Below, one piece after another: positions 43,965-54,866 of a stretch of DNA of 64,000 bases; position 1 is the first letter of the stretch; each line of letters begins with the position of its first letter. This stretch comes from Parabacteroides chongii. Its GTDB lineage: Bacteria; Bacteroidota; Bacteroidia; Bacteroidales; Tannerellaceae. The stretch spans positions 1,086,501 through 1,150,500 of the forward strand of contig NZ_CP120849.1 in assembly GCF_029581355.1 (NCBI RefSeq). Reading direction: 5' to 3'. A program made the translations under genes and the position numbers. Below the pieces are notes generated by a model. The model did not search any database. It was not told the origin of the DNA and saw only the letters and a list, made by a program, of their open reading frames with translations.

Positions 43965-45182
43965 ATGAATGCAATATCATCATCAAACAGTAGAAAAGAG
44001 GTTAAGACAATCATCACTAACGGGAAATTGATCCTTTCGAGCGGAATCCTCGATAATGGTTATATCATTATCGAAAACGGTAAAATAACCGATATAGGGC
44101 AAGGTCAACCTCCATATAACGAGGCTAGTGAAGTCATCGATGCCAAACAACAGTATGTTTCCCCCGGTTTTATCGATCTGCACACCCACGGAGCCGGAGG
44201 CGCTGACTTTATGGACGGAACAGTAGAAGCTTATCTGACTGTGGCTAACACACATGCACGTTACGGTACAACCGCTTTATTACCCACTACACTGACTTGC
44301 CCCGATGAAGAGCTTTTTCATACGTTTGAAGTCTTCCGTGAAGCACGGAAACAGAATAAAACCGGAGCAAAGTTCCTGGGTCTCCATCTGGAAGGACCTT
44401 ATTTTTCTTATAACCAGCGGGGAGCACAAGATCCGGCAAACCTAAAAACTCCAACACCGGAACATTATACCAAGATATTGAATGCCACAGACGACATTGT
44501 ACGCTGGAGCATAGCTCCGGAACTGGACGGTGCTATGGAATTAGGTCAATTACTCTGTGAAAAACAAATAATTCCTTCCGTCGGGCATACAGACGCAATC
44601 TGTGAGGAAGTGATGGAAGCTCATAAATCCGGGTATTCCCTGATGACCCATCTTTATTCAGGAATGCAAACCGTTACCCGTCGTAACACCCTCCGCTATG
44701 CAGGAGCCGTAGAAGCCGCATTCCTGATAGACGACATGGATGTCGAGATCATTGCAGACGGTATCCACCTTCCTAAAAGCCTGCTTCAACTCATTCACAA
44801 ATTCAAAGGAACCGACAGGATCGCCCTGATAACTGATTCCATGCGCGGAGCAGGAATGCCTGAAGGTCAATACAAGCTGGGAAGCCTGAAAGAAGGACAA
44901 ACCGTAATAGTAGAAGACGGCGTTGCCAAACTTCCTGACAGGAGTGCTTTCGCAGGCAGTGTAGCAACAGCCGACCGCCTTATCCGGACGATGGTGCAGC
45001 TTGCCGGAATCCCCTTAACGGATGCTGTAAAAATGATGACAGCCACGCCCGCCCGTATCCTGCATATGGATGACAGAATGGGTTCCCTTGAGACAGGAAA
45101 AGAGGCAGATATCCTGTTGTTCGACGATCAGATAAAGATAACACGCACTCTCATAAACGGAAATACAGTTTATCAAATTTGA
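43965..45182 (+). CDS. nagA: N-acetylglucosamine-6-phosphate deacetylase
   Basis: The 405-residue amidohydrolase removes acetate from GlcNAc-6-P. Metal and substrate motifs are in order: DLHTHGAGG near residue 70, GLHLEGPYF near 145, SVGHTDAICEE near 208, MTHLYSGM near 228 and the catalytic Asp in TDSMRGAG near 290. Slightly longer than the E. coli enzyme. It works with nagB downstream to give fructose-6-P. Confidence 0.93.
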   Translation: MNAISSSNSRKEVKTIITNGKLILSSGILDNGYIIIENGKITDIGQGQPPYNEASEVIDAKQQYVSPGFIDLHTHGAGGADFMDGTVEAYLTVANTHARYGTTALLPTTLTCPDEELFHTFEVFREARKQNKTGAKFLGLHLEGPYFSYNQRGAQDPANLKTPTPEHYTKILNATDDIVRWSIAPELDGAMELGQLLCEKQIIPSVGHTDAICEEVMEAHKSGYSLMTHLYSGMQTVTRRNTLRYAGAVEAAFLIDDMDVEIIADGIHLPKSLLQLIHKFKGTDRIALITDSMRGAGMPEGQYKLGSLKEGQTVIVEDGVAKLPDRSAFAGSVATADRLIRTMVQLAGIPLTDAVKMMTATPARILHMDDRMGSLETGKEADILLFDDQIKITRTLINGNTVYQI

Positions 45183-45275
45183 CGTATTTTGAGGATTCTG
45201 TTTCGGCAAGTGGGTAAAAATGAATAATTCATCTCCCTAAATTTGTCATATTGAGATTTACTAAAATTAAGCAAT

Positions 45276-46616
45276 ATGACAACAAGACGCAATTTCATAA
45301 AAAGAGCAGTAGCCGGAACAGCTATGCTATCATTCGGTGGCGTGTTGCCGAAATTCAGTGCGAAAAGCTATGCGAACATAGTAGGAGCGAACGACCGGAT
45401 TCAGATAGGATGTATAGGAGTGAATTCCCGTGGAGCCGCTTTGGCAAGGAATTTTGCAAAACAGGAGAACTGCATCATAAAACACATTTGCGATGTCGAC
45501 TCCAGAGCTTTAAACAAATGTATTGCAGAAGTTTCCAAAATCAGCAATACAACTCCGAAAGGATATAAGGATTTACGTCTGTTGCTTGAAAAGAAAGATC
45601 TGGATGCAGTAGTGATAGCCACTCCCGACCACTGGCATGCTCCGGCAGCCTTACTGGCGATGAAGGCAGACAAGCACGTTTATCTTGAAAAACCATGTAG
45701 CCATTCACCGGAAGAAGGCGAAATACTGGTTCGTGCAGCACAAAAATACAATAAGGTAGTCCAAATGGGAAACCAGCGCCGTTCATGGCCTAATGTTGTG
45801 GAAGCTATCAACGAGATTAAAGCAGGAACCATAGGAAATGTCTTTTTCGGAAAATCATGGTACACGAACAACCGGGCACCCATCGGAACCGGGAAAAAAG
45901 CCTCCGTCCCTGACTGGCTTGACTGGGAGCTATGGCAAGGACCTGCTCCACGTACCGCTTACAAAGATAATGTCATCCATTATAACTGGCACTGGTTCTG
46001 GCAATGGGGTACCGGAGAAGCTCTGAATAACGGCACACACATGATCGATCTGTTACGGTGGGGCATGGAACTCGATTATCCGACTAACGTACAATCGACC
46101 GGAGGACGTTACTATTACCAGGATGACTGGGAAGCACCCGATACACAGGTTATCAACCTGGACTTTGGCGGAAAGAAATCAATGATATGGGAGGGGCATT
46201 CCTGTAATTCTTTCAAAATAGAGGGGAACTCAGTCGGTGCACTTTTCTACGGGGAAAAAGCCAATCTATTGATAGGAGGCGGAAACCATTATAAAATCAT
46301 GGATCATAAAAACCAGGTTCTCCGCGAAGTAGAAAGTAAAATACAGACTGACCCACGTAACCGAATGGATCCGGCACAGCAACTGGATGCCATCCATATC
46401 CAGAACTTTTTTAATGCGATCAAAAAAGGAGAGCAACTTAATGCCGGGATAGAATCCGGACATATAAGCACGCTTCTCGTACAACTGGGAAACATCGCCC
46501 AACGTTCAGGAGAAAGACTGGAAACCGATCCTGAAAACGGGCATATCAAAAACAAGCTGATAGCAGATAAATACTGGTCGAGAAACTATCAGGAAGGCTG
46601 GGAAATGAAATTATAA
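45276..46616 (+). CDS. Tat-exported Gfo/Idh/MocA oxidoreductase (first)
   Basis: The 446-residue protein has a twin-arginine signal (TRRNFIKRAVAGTAMLSF), so it is folded with cofactor before export. A Rossmann NAD(P)-binding domain follows (IGCIGVNSRGAAL near 50, then TPDHWHAPAALLAM and YLEKPCSH with the catalytic-type Lys), and a C-terminal alpha/beta domain. Members of this exported group act on sugars; some are NAD-dependent glycosidases. The substrate is unknown. Confidence 0.85.
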   Translation: MTTRRNFIKRAVAGTAMLSFGGVLPKFSAKSYANIVGANDRIQIGCIGVNSRGAALARNFAKQENCIIKHICDVDSRALNKCIAEVSKISNTTPKGYKDLRLLLEKKDLDAVVIATPDHWHAPAALLAMKADKHVYLEKPCSHSPEEGEILVRAAQKYNKVVQMGNQRRSWPNVVEAINEIKAGTIGNVFFGKSWYTNNRAPIGTGKKASVPDWLDWELWQGPAPRTAYKDNVIHYNWHWFWQWGTGEALNNGTHMIDLLRWGMELDYPTNVQSTGGRYYYQDDWEAPDTQVINLDFGGKKSMIWEGHSCNSFKIEGNSVGALFYGEKANLLIGGGNHYKIMDHKNQVLREVESKIQTDPRNRMDPAQQLDAIHIQNFFNAIKKGEQLNAGIESGHISTLLVQLGNIAQRSGERLETDPENGHIKNKLIADKYWSRNYQEGWEMKL

Positions 46617-46627
46617 ATACAGTTTAT

Positions 46628-47944
46628 ATGTCAGAGAACAATCACACAACAGAAAAGCAAAATGTCATAATCGGAATCGCCATCATCGGTGTCGTATTCT
46701 TTATTATCGGCTTTGTATCATGGGTCAATTCTATATTGATTCCTTATTTCAGGATAGCTTGTGAATTAACGAACTACCAATCGTATTTTGTTACGTTCGC
46801 CTTCTATATAGCCTATCTGGTCATGTCGGTCCCAGTAGCCTATTTACTGAAAAAAACCGGTTATAAAAAAGGAATGATGTACGGATTCTTCTGCCTGGCA
46901 GCAGGCGCATTGCTTTTTATTCCGGCAGCATTGAACAGGACTTACTGGATTTTTCTAACCGGTCTGTTTACTATGGGAACCGGATTGTCGGTCCTTCAGG
47001 CGGCAGCCAATCCTTATATCACTATTATAGGTCCCATTGAAACAGCTGCCCGTCGTATCAGCATAATGGGGGTATGTAACAAATTCGCCGGTATAGTCTC
47101 TCCTATCATATTTGCAGCAGTCGTACTAGGCAAAAGCCAGGATATCCTGGAATCCGTAGAATCAGGACTGTTGAGCGGGATAGCCAAGGAGGCAGCCCTC
47201 AATGAACTGATACGTGGAGTCATACTTCCCTACAGCATACTCAGTCTCTTACTCCTGTTTATCGGTCTATTCATCTATAAATCGAAACTACCCGATATCA
47301 ACCCGGAAGAAGAGAATGAAGAGTTGGCGACCGCCAACTGCAATAAGACCTCTGTTTTCCAGTTTCCTTATCTGATACTTGGAGTATTGGCATTATTCCT
47401 ACATGTCGGAACACAAGTCGTAGCCATAGATACGATCATCAGCTATGCAGGTTCCATGGGAGTCGGCCTGCTGGATGCCAAGTTCTTCCCATCCTACACA
47501 CTCGGAGCAACTATATTGGGTTACCTGTTGGGAATAGTTTTGATCCCCAGATATATTTCACAAAAAAATGCATTGATAGTCTGTACAGTATTAGGATTGC
47601 TCCTCTCTTTTGGAGTTATTTTCGCTCATACGAACATTTCCTTGTTAGGTCATAATGCTGGTTTATCCATTTGGTTCCTGGCTTCCCTGGGACTCCCCAA
47701 CTCACTGATTTATGCAGGTATATGGCCTCATGCTATACGTAATCTGGGACGTTTCACCAAAATAGGTTCATCCATGTTGGTCATGGCCCTCTGCGGGAAT
47801 GCGATCCTTCCGCTTGTCTATGGCAAACTGGCAGATACAACATCCCTGCAAACCGGCTACTGGGTATTAATACCTTGCTATATATATCTGATCTGGTACG
47901 CCGTCTTCGGATACCGCATTATGAACTGGTCATTAAAGAAATAA
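46628..47944 (+). CDS. Sugar MFS transporter, FucP/NagP-like
   Basis: The 438-residue inner-membrane protein has 12 predicted helices. FRIACELTNYQSYFVTFAFY near residue 45 and FTMGTGLSVLQAAANPYITI near 120 are typical of the FucP/glucose-galactose-type sugar:H+ symporters, which include the GlcNAc transporter NagP in related bacteria. The adjacent nagA and nagB genes suggest amino-sugar uptake. Confidence 0.85.
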   Translation: MSENNHTTEKQNVIIGIAIIGVVFFIIGFVSWVNSILIPYFRIACELTNYQSYFVTFAFYIAYLVMSVPVAYLLKKTGYKKGMMYGFFCLAAGALLFIPAALNRTYWIFLTGLFTMGTGLSVLQAAANPYITIIGPIETAARRISIMGVCNKFAGIVSPIIFAAVVLGKSQDILESVESGLLSGIAKEAALNELIRGVILPYSILSLLLLFIGLFIYKSKLPDINPEEENEELATANCNKTSVFQFPYLILGVLALFLHVGTQVVAIDTIISYAGSMGVGLLDAKFFPSYTLGATILGYLLGIVLIPRYISQKNALIVCTVLGLLLSFGVIFAHTNISLLGHNAGLSIWFLASLGLPNSLIYAGIWPHAIRNLGRFTKIGSSMLVMALCGNAILPLVYGKLADTTSLQTGYWVLIPCYIYLIWYAVFGYRIMNWSLKK

Positions 47945-47961
47945 ATAAAAACAAAAGTAAA

Positions 47962-48753
47962 ATGATACACTTTAAAAACAACAAGCTTACTGTACAGGTA
48001 TTCACTGACAGGCAATCTATGGGAACGAACGCTGCATCGGATGTCGCACAAACGATCCGTGAGTTATTACGAAACAAAGACGAAATCAATATGATCTTTG
48101 CAGCCGCTCCTTCCCAAAATGATTTCCTGGCAGAACTTATTGCCGACAGCACGATCGAATGGAACCGGATCAATGCCTTTCATATGGATGAATATATCGG
48201 CTTAGAGCCGGATGCCCCGCAAGGATTCGGAAATTTCCTGGGAGAACATATATTCAGAAAAGTTGACTTCAAACAGGTCTACTACATACAAATGACAAAA
48301 GACCATTTCGAACAGGAATGCGAGCGCTATACCCGGTTACTTTCCGAAAGAACAATCGATATTATCTGCATGGGAATAGGCGAGAACGGACATATCGCTT
48401 TCAACGATCCCCATGTAGCCGATTTCAACGACAAAGCCTGGATGAAAGTGGTCGACCTTGCTCCTCAATGCAGGCTACAACAAGTGCACGACGGCTGTTT
48501 TCCATCACTTAACGAAGTTCCTCATCAGGCATTCACGCTCACCATCCCTGTCCTGATGTCGGCTACATATACTTTTTGCATAGTCCCGGCTACAACAAAG
48601 GCACAGGCTATCTACAACACACTGTACGCTCCGGTAAGTGAAAAATATCCATCTACGATTTTACGCAATAAAGAAAATGCCCGGCTATATCTGGATATGG
48701 ACAGCGCATCCCTTTTACCAAAGAAATACAGGATAATAAATAATAACTCCTAA
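47962..48753 (+). CDS. nagB: Glucosamine-6-phosphate deaminase
   Basis: Start at ATG 47962 (MIHFKNNKLTVQVFTDRQSM), 263 residues; the frame continues upstream into the transporter gene but that is an overlap artefact. The conserved AFHMDEYIGL (near residue 72) and IGENGHIAFNDP (near 137) hold the catalytic Asp, His and Glu. It converts glucosamine-6-P to fructose-6-P and ammonia, the step after nagA. Confidence 0.92.
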   Translation: MIHFKNNKLTVQVFTDRQSMGTNAASDVAQTIRELLRNKDEINMIFAAAPSQNDFLAELIADSTIEWNRINAFHMDEYIGLEPDAPQGFGNFLGEHIFRKVDFKQVYYIQMTKDHFEQECERYTRLLSERTIDIICMGIGENGHIAFNDPHVADFNDKAWMKVVDLAPQCRLQQVHDGCFPSLNEVPHQAFTLTIPVLMSATYTFCIVPATTKAQAIYNTLYAPVSEKYPSTILRNKENARLYLDMDSASLLPKKYRIINNNS

Positions 48754-48764
48754 AAGATAATCCT

Positions 48765-49760
48765 ATGAAACGAAATGTACTATTACTACTTGTTTTCCAA
48801 TTGCTCACAGCTTTCGGACTCCAGGCACAGGAGACTATCAGGCTGGGCATTATCGGGTTAGACACCTCCCACTCCGAGGCTTTTATTAAGTTGATCAACG
48901 GAGAGAACCAGGCACCCGATTACGTCGGTTTTAAGATAGTAGCCGCTTATCCCTACGGATCGCAAACGATCGAATCCAGCTACAACCGCATACCTAAATA
49001 TACGGAGACAGCTAAAAGTCATGGAATACAAATAACCTCATCCATAGCAGAACTACTAAAACAGGTAGACTGTGTCTTACTGGAAACAAACGACGGGACC
49101 TTACATCCCGAACAGGCAACAGAAGTCATAAAAAGCGGTAAATCGTTGTTCATAGACAAGCCTGTAGCCGCCCGTCTTTCCGATGTTCTGGCAATCTACA
49201 AACTGGCGGAAGAAAAACAAGTGCCCATATTCTCCTCTTCGGCACTACGTTTCTCTCCACGAAATTCAGAACTGAGAAACGGAAACGGCCCGGAAGGAAA
49301 GGTTGTCGGAGCAGACTGCTATTCACCCTGTACAAACGAACCTTCACATGCGGGATTCTTTTGGTACGGGATCCATGGAGTAGAAATATTATACACCCTG
49401 ATGGGAGCAGGATGCCAATCCGTCACATGTACTTCCAATGAAGGTTCCGATGTCGCTGTAGGTGTTTGGGAAGATGGTCGCATAGGGACTTTTCGAGGAC
49501 TAAGGAACAGTTCTCATTCCTATGGCGGTACGGTCATTTGTGAAAAGAAAGTTGTTCCTGCCGGAGGATACGAAGGGTATGAAGGACTATTAAAATCGAT
49601 CCTCACATTTTTCCGGACAGGCAAAGCCCCCGTCAGCCCGTCAGAAACGATAGAGATATACACATTCATGGAAACAGCCAATGAAAGTATACGGCAAGGC
49701 GGCAAACCGGTAAATACAAAAGATATTTATAATAAAGCATTATCCCTGGTGAAAAATTAG
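48765..49760 (+). CDS. Exported Gfo/Idh/MocA oxidoreductase (second)
   Basis: The 331-residue protein has a Sec signal peptide (LLLLVFQLLTAFGLQAQE) and not a Tat signal. The fold begins RLGIIGLDTSHSEAFIKL, where a glycine-rich NAD loop is not clear, then DGTLHPEQATEVIKSGKSLFIDKP with the Lys of the family. The weakened GxGxxG suggests altered or no NAD binding. It is shorter than its two relatives in the locus. Role unknown. Confidence 0.75.
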   Translation: MKRNVLLLLVFQLLTAFGLQAQETIRLGIIGLDTSHSEAFIKLINGENQAPDYVGFKIVAAYPYGSQTIESSYNRIPKYTETAKSHGIQITSSIAELLKQVDCVLLETNDGTLHPEQATEVIKSGKSLFIDKPVAARLSDVLAIYKLAEEKQVPIFSSSALRFSPRNSELRNGNGPEGKVVGADCYSPCTNEPSHAGFFWYGIHGVEILYTLMGAGCQSVTCTSNEGSDVAVGVWEDGRIGTFRGLRNSSHSYGGTVICEKKVVPAGGYEGYEGLLKSILTFFRTGKAPVSPSETIEIYTFMETANESIRQGGKPVNTKDIYNKALSLVKN

Positions 49761-49790
49761 GAAGTTTATTAATCTTAAAAGTACGATGGT

Positions 49791-52700
49791 ATGAAAAAAA
49801 TCAACAATGGAAAAAGACTGGCATTCGATCTATTACTTATGGCCTTCCTGCTTATGACCATAGTACCAGTTTTTGCAGCAGAGACAAATAACATTCCTTC
49901 TGCCACTCAACAAAAACAAGCAGTCACAGGTATCGTCACCGACAACAAAGGAGAAGTGATACCCGGTGTAAATGTAATGGAAAAAGGGACTACCAACGGA
50001 GTTATAACGGACGTTAACGGTCATTACACCATAACCGTTACAAATGAAAATGCAGTATTGGCATTCTCCTTTATCGGGTACGTAACGAAGGAAGTCCCTG
50101 TAAAAAGGCAAAAGACACTCAACATCAGCCTGGCAGAAGAGATCCTGAATCTGGAAGAGGTTGTCGTGGTTGGATACGGTGTACAAAAGAAAAGAGACCT
50201 GACAGGTGCCGTGACCCAGGTAAAAGCGACTTCACTGGAAAAAGAACGTCCCGCTACCGTTCAGGATATCCTTAGGGCAAACGTTGCCGGCTTGAATATC
50301 GGACTCGATAACTCAGCGAAAGGCGGCGGTAGCATGGAGATTCGCGGAAAACGTTCGATCAAAGCCAGCAACGAACCCTTATTGGTGGTAGACGGTATTA
50401 TTTACTACGGAAGCCTCGATGAAATCAATCCGAACGATATCGCCCAAATCGACGTATTGAAAGATGCCAGCTCGGCAGCCGTTTATGGTGCCAAATCTGC
50501 AGCCGGAGTCGTGCTGATCACAACGAAAAAAGGATCGGCTGAAAAACCTACCGTCCAATTCAATGCCAGCGTCGGCATCTCCACCCTCGCGAAGAAGATG
50601 GATGTTTACAACCCACAGGAATACCTTGCATGGCGTGAAGATGTGCAGGAAAGTATCTTCGAAGATCATAAACCGGGAGAATTTTCAGACCCCAACAACC
50701 TTCCGGCAGGTGTAACCCTGGAAGACTGGATCTCCTATCGTCCCACTACCGGCAACTACACCTATGACTGGCTCGTCCGCCTGGGACTGTTCGAACCGGA
50801 GCTTGACAACTATTTTGCCGGAAGAACATTCGACTGGTATGATGAAACATATCAGAAAGCATTCCGACAAGATTATAATGTCAACATTTCAGGAAAGAAA
50901 GATAAAGTCAGTTATTACTGGTCATTGGGTTACCTGAACAATGAAGGTATTGTTATCGGCGATAAATACAAATCTTATAGAAGCCGGCTGAAACTGGACT
51001 TCGATGTAACCTCTTGGCTGTCAGCCGGTGTCAATGTACAATATTCTTATCGCGACCAGGGAGCTATCCCACGCAGTGTGAACCAGATATGGGCAAATAC
51101 TCCCTATTCCACTCCAACAGATCTGGACGGTAACCCGATGCTGTATCCGACAGGTATAGACAATGCCAGTTCCATTAACTCGGCTTATAACGATTCATTC
51201 ATAGACCGTTCGGCGATACGCAATTCCTTCACCGGAAGCATGTATGCCAAAATAAAACTGCCGTTCGGTATTTCTTATCAGGTAAATTTCTCTCCCCGCC
51301 TGTTGCTGTACAACTACAGGAACCACCGCTCTTCACAACATCCTGTATGGAAATCATTCGGCGGAGATGCGGAGCGAAGAAGTGAAATGTCCTACAACTG
51401 GCAGGTGGATAACCTGATCCGTTGGGAACATACATTTGCCCAAAAACACCAGGTAGAAGTGACCTTGTTACAGAATGCTGAAGAAAACCAATCCTGGCAG
51501 GAAATACAGACTACTCAGCAATTTGCCCCCAGCGACATACTGGGTTATCACAGAATGCAGGCAGGTACGGTACCGGCAATCTCCAGCAACGACACCAGAA
51601 ATACCGGCGATGCCCTGATGGGACGCTTGTTCTACTCGTTCGACAAAAAATATATGCTTACAGCATCCGTCAGACGGGACGGTTATTCGGCATTCGGCGT
51701 ATCCAATCCGCATGCGACTTTTCCTTCTGTTGCTCTCGGATGGGTATTTTCAGAAGAACCGTTCTTCAAATTCCCCGCAATGGACTTCGGTAAACTGCGT
51801 GTATCCTGGGGACAAAACGGAAACAGGGATATCGGTATGTACGCAGCTTTAGCTGAAATGAAAACGGACCAGTACATTTATCAGACCCTGAATGGTAATA
51901 TAGACCTCTCCAACTCCGTATACGTAAGCACAATGGCAAACAAAGACCTGAAATGGGAAACAACCAGTTCCTTTAACTTCGGTCTTGATTTCGGATTCCT
52001 CGACAGCCGCATTTCCGGTAATATCGACGTGTACAAAATGGTTACTTCCGACCTGTTGATCAACCGCAGCCTCACGGAAACAATCGGTTTCGGTGAAGTT
52101 ATGGCCAACCTGGGCGAAGTTCAGAATACAGGTTTTGAACTTTCCCTGAGGACCTTGAATATCGATGCAAAGAACTTCCAGTGGAATACCACATTTAATT
52201 TCTCTTTAAACCGTAACAAAGTAAACCATCTGTACGGCGATTATGAAAATGTACTTGACGACAACGGAAATGTCATCGGACGGAAAGAGATGGACGATAT
52301 CAAGAACGAATGGTTCATCGGAAAGGATATCAGTTCCATCTGGACATACAACGTTATCGGTGTATGGCAGGAAAATGAAGCCGAACAGGCTGCTGAATAT
52401 GGTCTTCGCCCAGGAGATATGAAGATCAAGGATGTGGACGGCAATAAAATCTATGATAACAACGATAAGGAGTTTATCGGATACAAAACACCGCGTTTCC
52501 GCTGGACCCTTCGCAACGAATTCACCTTGTTTAAAAACTGGAACCTGTCCTTTATGCTTTATTCTTATTGGGGACATAAAGCGCCTTACCAGCGTGCAAA
52601 GCATTTCGAAGCCGGTACACTGACAAAGACCAACTATTTCAAGATCCCTTACTGGACTGCGGAAAATCCGACCAACGAGTATGCCCGCTTATATTCGGAT

Positions 52701-52961
52701 GACAAGAATATCGGAGCGAACTTCTATCGTTCCCTGTCATTCATCCGGCTGGATAATATATCCATAGGCTATACCGTACCTAAATCATTCCTGAACAAAT
52801 TCAAAATAGAGGGAATGAACATCTACGGAACGATCAAGAATGTAGGTTGCTGGGCTCCGGACTGGGAATATTATGACCCGGAAGCATACAACGCCGACAG
52901 CCCCAATACCGTAAGCAGTACCAATCGCACCTATACACTGGGTGTCAATGTAACATTCTAA
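49791..52961 (+). CDS. SusC/RagA TonB-linked outer-membrane transporter
   Basis: The 1056-residue protein has a signal peptide, an N-terminal carboxypeptidase-like regulatory domain (VTGIVTDNKGEVIPGVNVME near 45-64), a plug with the SusC signature VVVGYGVQKKRDLTGAV near 125-141 and a 22-strand beta-barrel. It imports glycan fragments with the SusD lipoprotein next to it. The gap to susD is 27 bp. No anti-sigma or ECF gene adjoins, so the XylR-like regulator may control it. Confidence 0.93.
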   Translation: MKKINNGKRLAFDLLLMAFLLMTIVPVFAAETNNIPSATQQKQAVTGIVTDNKGEVIPGVNVMEKGTTNGVITDVNGHYTITVTNENAVLAFSFIGYVTKEVPVKRQKTLNISLAEEILNLEEVVVVGYGVQKKRDLTGAVTQVKATSLEKERPATVQDILRANVAGLNIGLDNSAKGGGSMEIRGKRSIKASNEPLLVVDGIIYYGSLDEINPNDIAQIDVLKDASSAAVYGAKSAAGVVLITTKKGSAEKPTVQFNASVGISTLAKKMDVYNPQEYLAWREDVQESIFEDHKPGEFSDPNNLPAGVTLEDWISYRPTTGNYTYDWLVRLGLFEPELDNYFAGRTFDWYDETYQKAFRQDYNVNISGKKDKVSYYWSLGYLNNEGIVIGDKYKSYRSRLKLDFDVTSWLSAGVNVQYSYRDQGAIPRSVNQIWANTPYSTPTDLDGNPMLYPTGIDNASSINSAYNDSFIDRSAIRNSFTGSMYAKIKLPFGISYQVNFSPRLLLYNYRNHRSSQHPVWKSFGGDAERRSEMSYNWQVDNLIRWEHTFAQKHQVEVTLLQNAEENQSWQEIQTTQQFAPSDILGYHRMQAGTVPAISSNDTRNTGDALMGRLFYSFDKKYMLTASVRRDGYSAFGVSNPHATFPSVALGWVFSEEPFFKFPAMDFGKLRVSWGQNGNRDIGMYAALAEMKTDQYIYQTLNGNIDLSNSVYVSTMANKDLKWETTSSFNFGLDFGFLDSRISGNIDVYKMVTSDLLINRSLTETIGFGEVMANLGEVQNTGFELSLRTLNIDAKNFQWNTTFNFSLNRNKVNHLYGDYENVLDDNGNVIGRKEMDDIKNEWFIGKDISSIWTYNVIGVWQENEAEQAAEYGLRPGDMKIKDVDGNKIYDNNDKEFIGYKTPRFRWTLRNEFTLFKNWNLSFMLYSYWGHKAPYQRAKHFEAGTLTKTNYFKIPYWTAENPTNEYARLYSDDKNIGANFYRSLSFIRLDNISIGYTVPKSFLNKFKIEGMNIYGTIKNVGCWAPDWEYYDPEAYNADSPNTVSSTNRTYTLGVNVTF

Positions 52962-52988
52962 TGTCTAACTAAATAATACTATTCAGTC

Positions 52989-54839
52989 ATGAAAAAAATA
53001 ATATATGCTATCCTGACAACAATGTTCCTGGCAACAGGTTGTAGCGAATCCTGGTTAGATCCGGATCCATTGTCTTTCTACTCTCCGGGAAATACCTTGA
53101 TCGATAAAGAAGGAATGTTGAGTTCCGTTACGGCATGCGACCGTTTACTGCGGGAAGAGTTCGTAGGACAACATTCTCCCATACTGACCGCTATGATCTT
53201 TTCAGAGCAATGCGTTTTGGGAACGACCGATATCTCCGGTCCCGCCCAGAACCTGAATGAAAAGATCCTGCCGACAGCAAATAATAACTGGGACCAGACA
53301 AACCGTATGTACTGGTACTGGACCAACGATTATCTCGGCATACGTTACGCCAATACCGTAATAACCCGAATAGACGATGCGACATACGAATCCGAAAGCG
53401 AACGAAACAATATCCTGGGTATGGCATTATGGCACAGAGCCTTCCGTTACTACCGGCTTTGTATGTTATTCAATGATATTCCCGCCATCTTCACGGAGGT
53501 GGAAACTCCCGTTACCAACTTATGCTCGGTGGAACGCGATGGTATCCTGAAGAAGATCAAATCGGATATGGAATTTGCAGTTCAATGGGTTGCGGAAGAT
53601 AATAGCAGAGGACGCATCTCCAAAGGAGCCTGCTATCATCTGCTAGCCAAAATCTGCCTGACCCTCGGAGATTTTGATGAAGCCATAAAAGCAACCAATG
53701 CCGTTATCGACGGAGGACGTTACAGTTTAATGACTAATCGTTTCGGCGTTGACGTTACTGACAACACCAAAAATGTACTTTGGGATTTGCACCGCCCGCT
53801 GAATAAAAACAGCACGGAAAACAAAGAAGTCCTACTGGCAACACTGGACCGGTATGAATACCAGACAGCAAAATCATCCCAAAAGACACTGGCTATGCGT
53901 AACTTTCTCCCGTTCTGGGCCAACACGACCAATCGTATCCAAACTCCCGACGGCAAACCGGGTATGTCCGACAAACGCCTGAAAGAGCCGGAACTGGATT
54001 ATAATGGTATTTACGGACGAGGCATCGGACGTTGCCGCCTGACATGGTACAGCTCCAATGCCGTCTGGGACGACAGCAACGACCTGCGCCATACCCCCGG
54101 AAACTGGATGAAAATGACAGATCTTGTCTATAACAATCCGGACCTGAAAGGTACACCGTACTACCATCAGCCAATACGCTTGTGGAGCGACGACGGACAA
54201 TTATTATGTATCGACACCTTGAGGAACTGGGGAGAATGGGCACATTATAAACTCTACATCGAAGAACCCGATGCCGCCACAGCAGCCCAGTACAACGGCG
54301 GCTATTCGGATATGTATGTCATGCGCCTGGCAGAGACTTATTTATTGCGTGCCGAAGCCTACCTTTGGAAAGACGATCCGGCTTCAGCAGCGCGTGACAT
54401 CAATATCGTTCGTGCCCGTGCCGGTGCAGCACCGCTAAATCCGGGAGAAGTAAATATGGAAACCTTACTGGACGAACGCACACGTGAACTTTTATATGAG
54501 GAAAACAGGAAAATAGAACTGACCCGTATTGCACTGTTGTATGCAAGAACCGGCAAATCAGATTACAAAGGTCGGAGCTATAGTATGTCTACATTGTCAC
54601 AAAATAACTATTTTTACGACCGGATCATGGACAGAGGTAATTTCTACAATAAAGGAGTGAAGGCACTGAACGGCGCTGAATTTAAAATGAGCCCTTATCA
54701 TATCTGGTGGCCGGTACCACAGAATGATATCGACGGAAACTCATCCGGACGTATCAACCAGAATCCCGGATATACAGGTGCCGAACTAAACATAACTCCA
54801 TTGGCAGAAGTTCCCGAATCCGGTTTATCTACCATGTAA
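52989..54839 (+). CDS. SusD/RagB surface glycan-binding lipoprotein
   Basis: The 616-residue lipoprotein has lipobox ATGC (Cys near 18) and the SusD fold built from TPR-like helices (LYEENRKIELTRIALLYA near 502, and NGAEFKMSPYHIWWPVPQ near 560). It sits as a lid on the SusC barrel and binds the glycan. Confidence 0.93.
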   Translation: MKKIIYAILTTMFLATGCSESWLDPDPLSFYSPGNTLIDKEGMLSSVTACDRLLREEFVGQHSPILTAMIFSEQCVLGTTDISGPAQNLNEKILPTANNNWDQTNRMYWYWTNDYLGIRYANTVITRIDDATYESESERNNILGMALWHRAFRYYRLCMLFNDIPAIFTEVETPVTNLCSVERDGILKKIKSDMEFAVQWVAEDNSRGRISKGACYHLLAKICLTLGDFDEAIKATNAVIDGGRYSLMTNRFGVDVTDNTKNVLWDLHRPLNKNSTENKEVLLATLDRYEYQTAKSSQKTLAMRNFLPFWANTTNRIQTPDGKPGMSDKRLKEPELDYNGIYGRGIGRCRLTWYSSNAVWDDSNDLRHTPGNWMKMTDLVYNNPDLKGTPYYHQPIRLWSDDGQLLCIDTLRNWGEWAHYKLYIEEPDAATAAQYNGGYSDMYVMRLAETYLLRAEAYLWKDDPASAARDINIVRARAGAAPLNPGEVNMETLLDERTRELLYEENRKIELTRIALLYARTGKSDYKGRSYSMSTLSQNNYFYDRIMDRGNFYNKGVKALNGAEFKMSPYHIWWPVPQNDIDGNSSGRINQNPGYTGAELNITPLAEVPESGLSTM

Positions 54840-54866
54840 ACACATGACTAACAAATAAATATAAAT

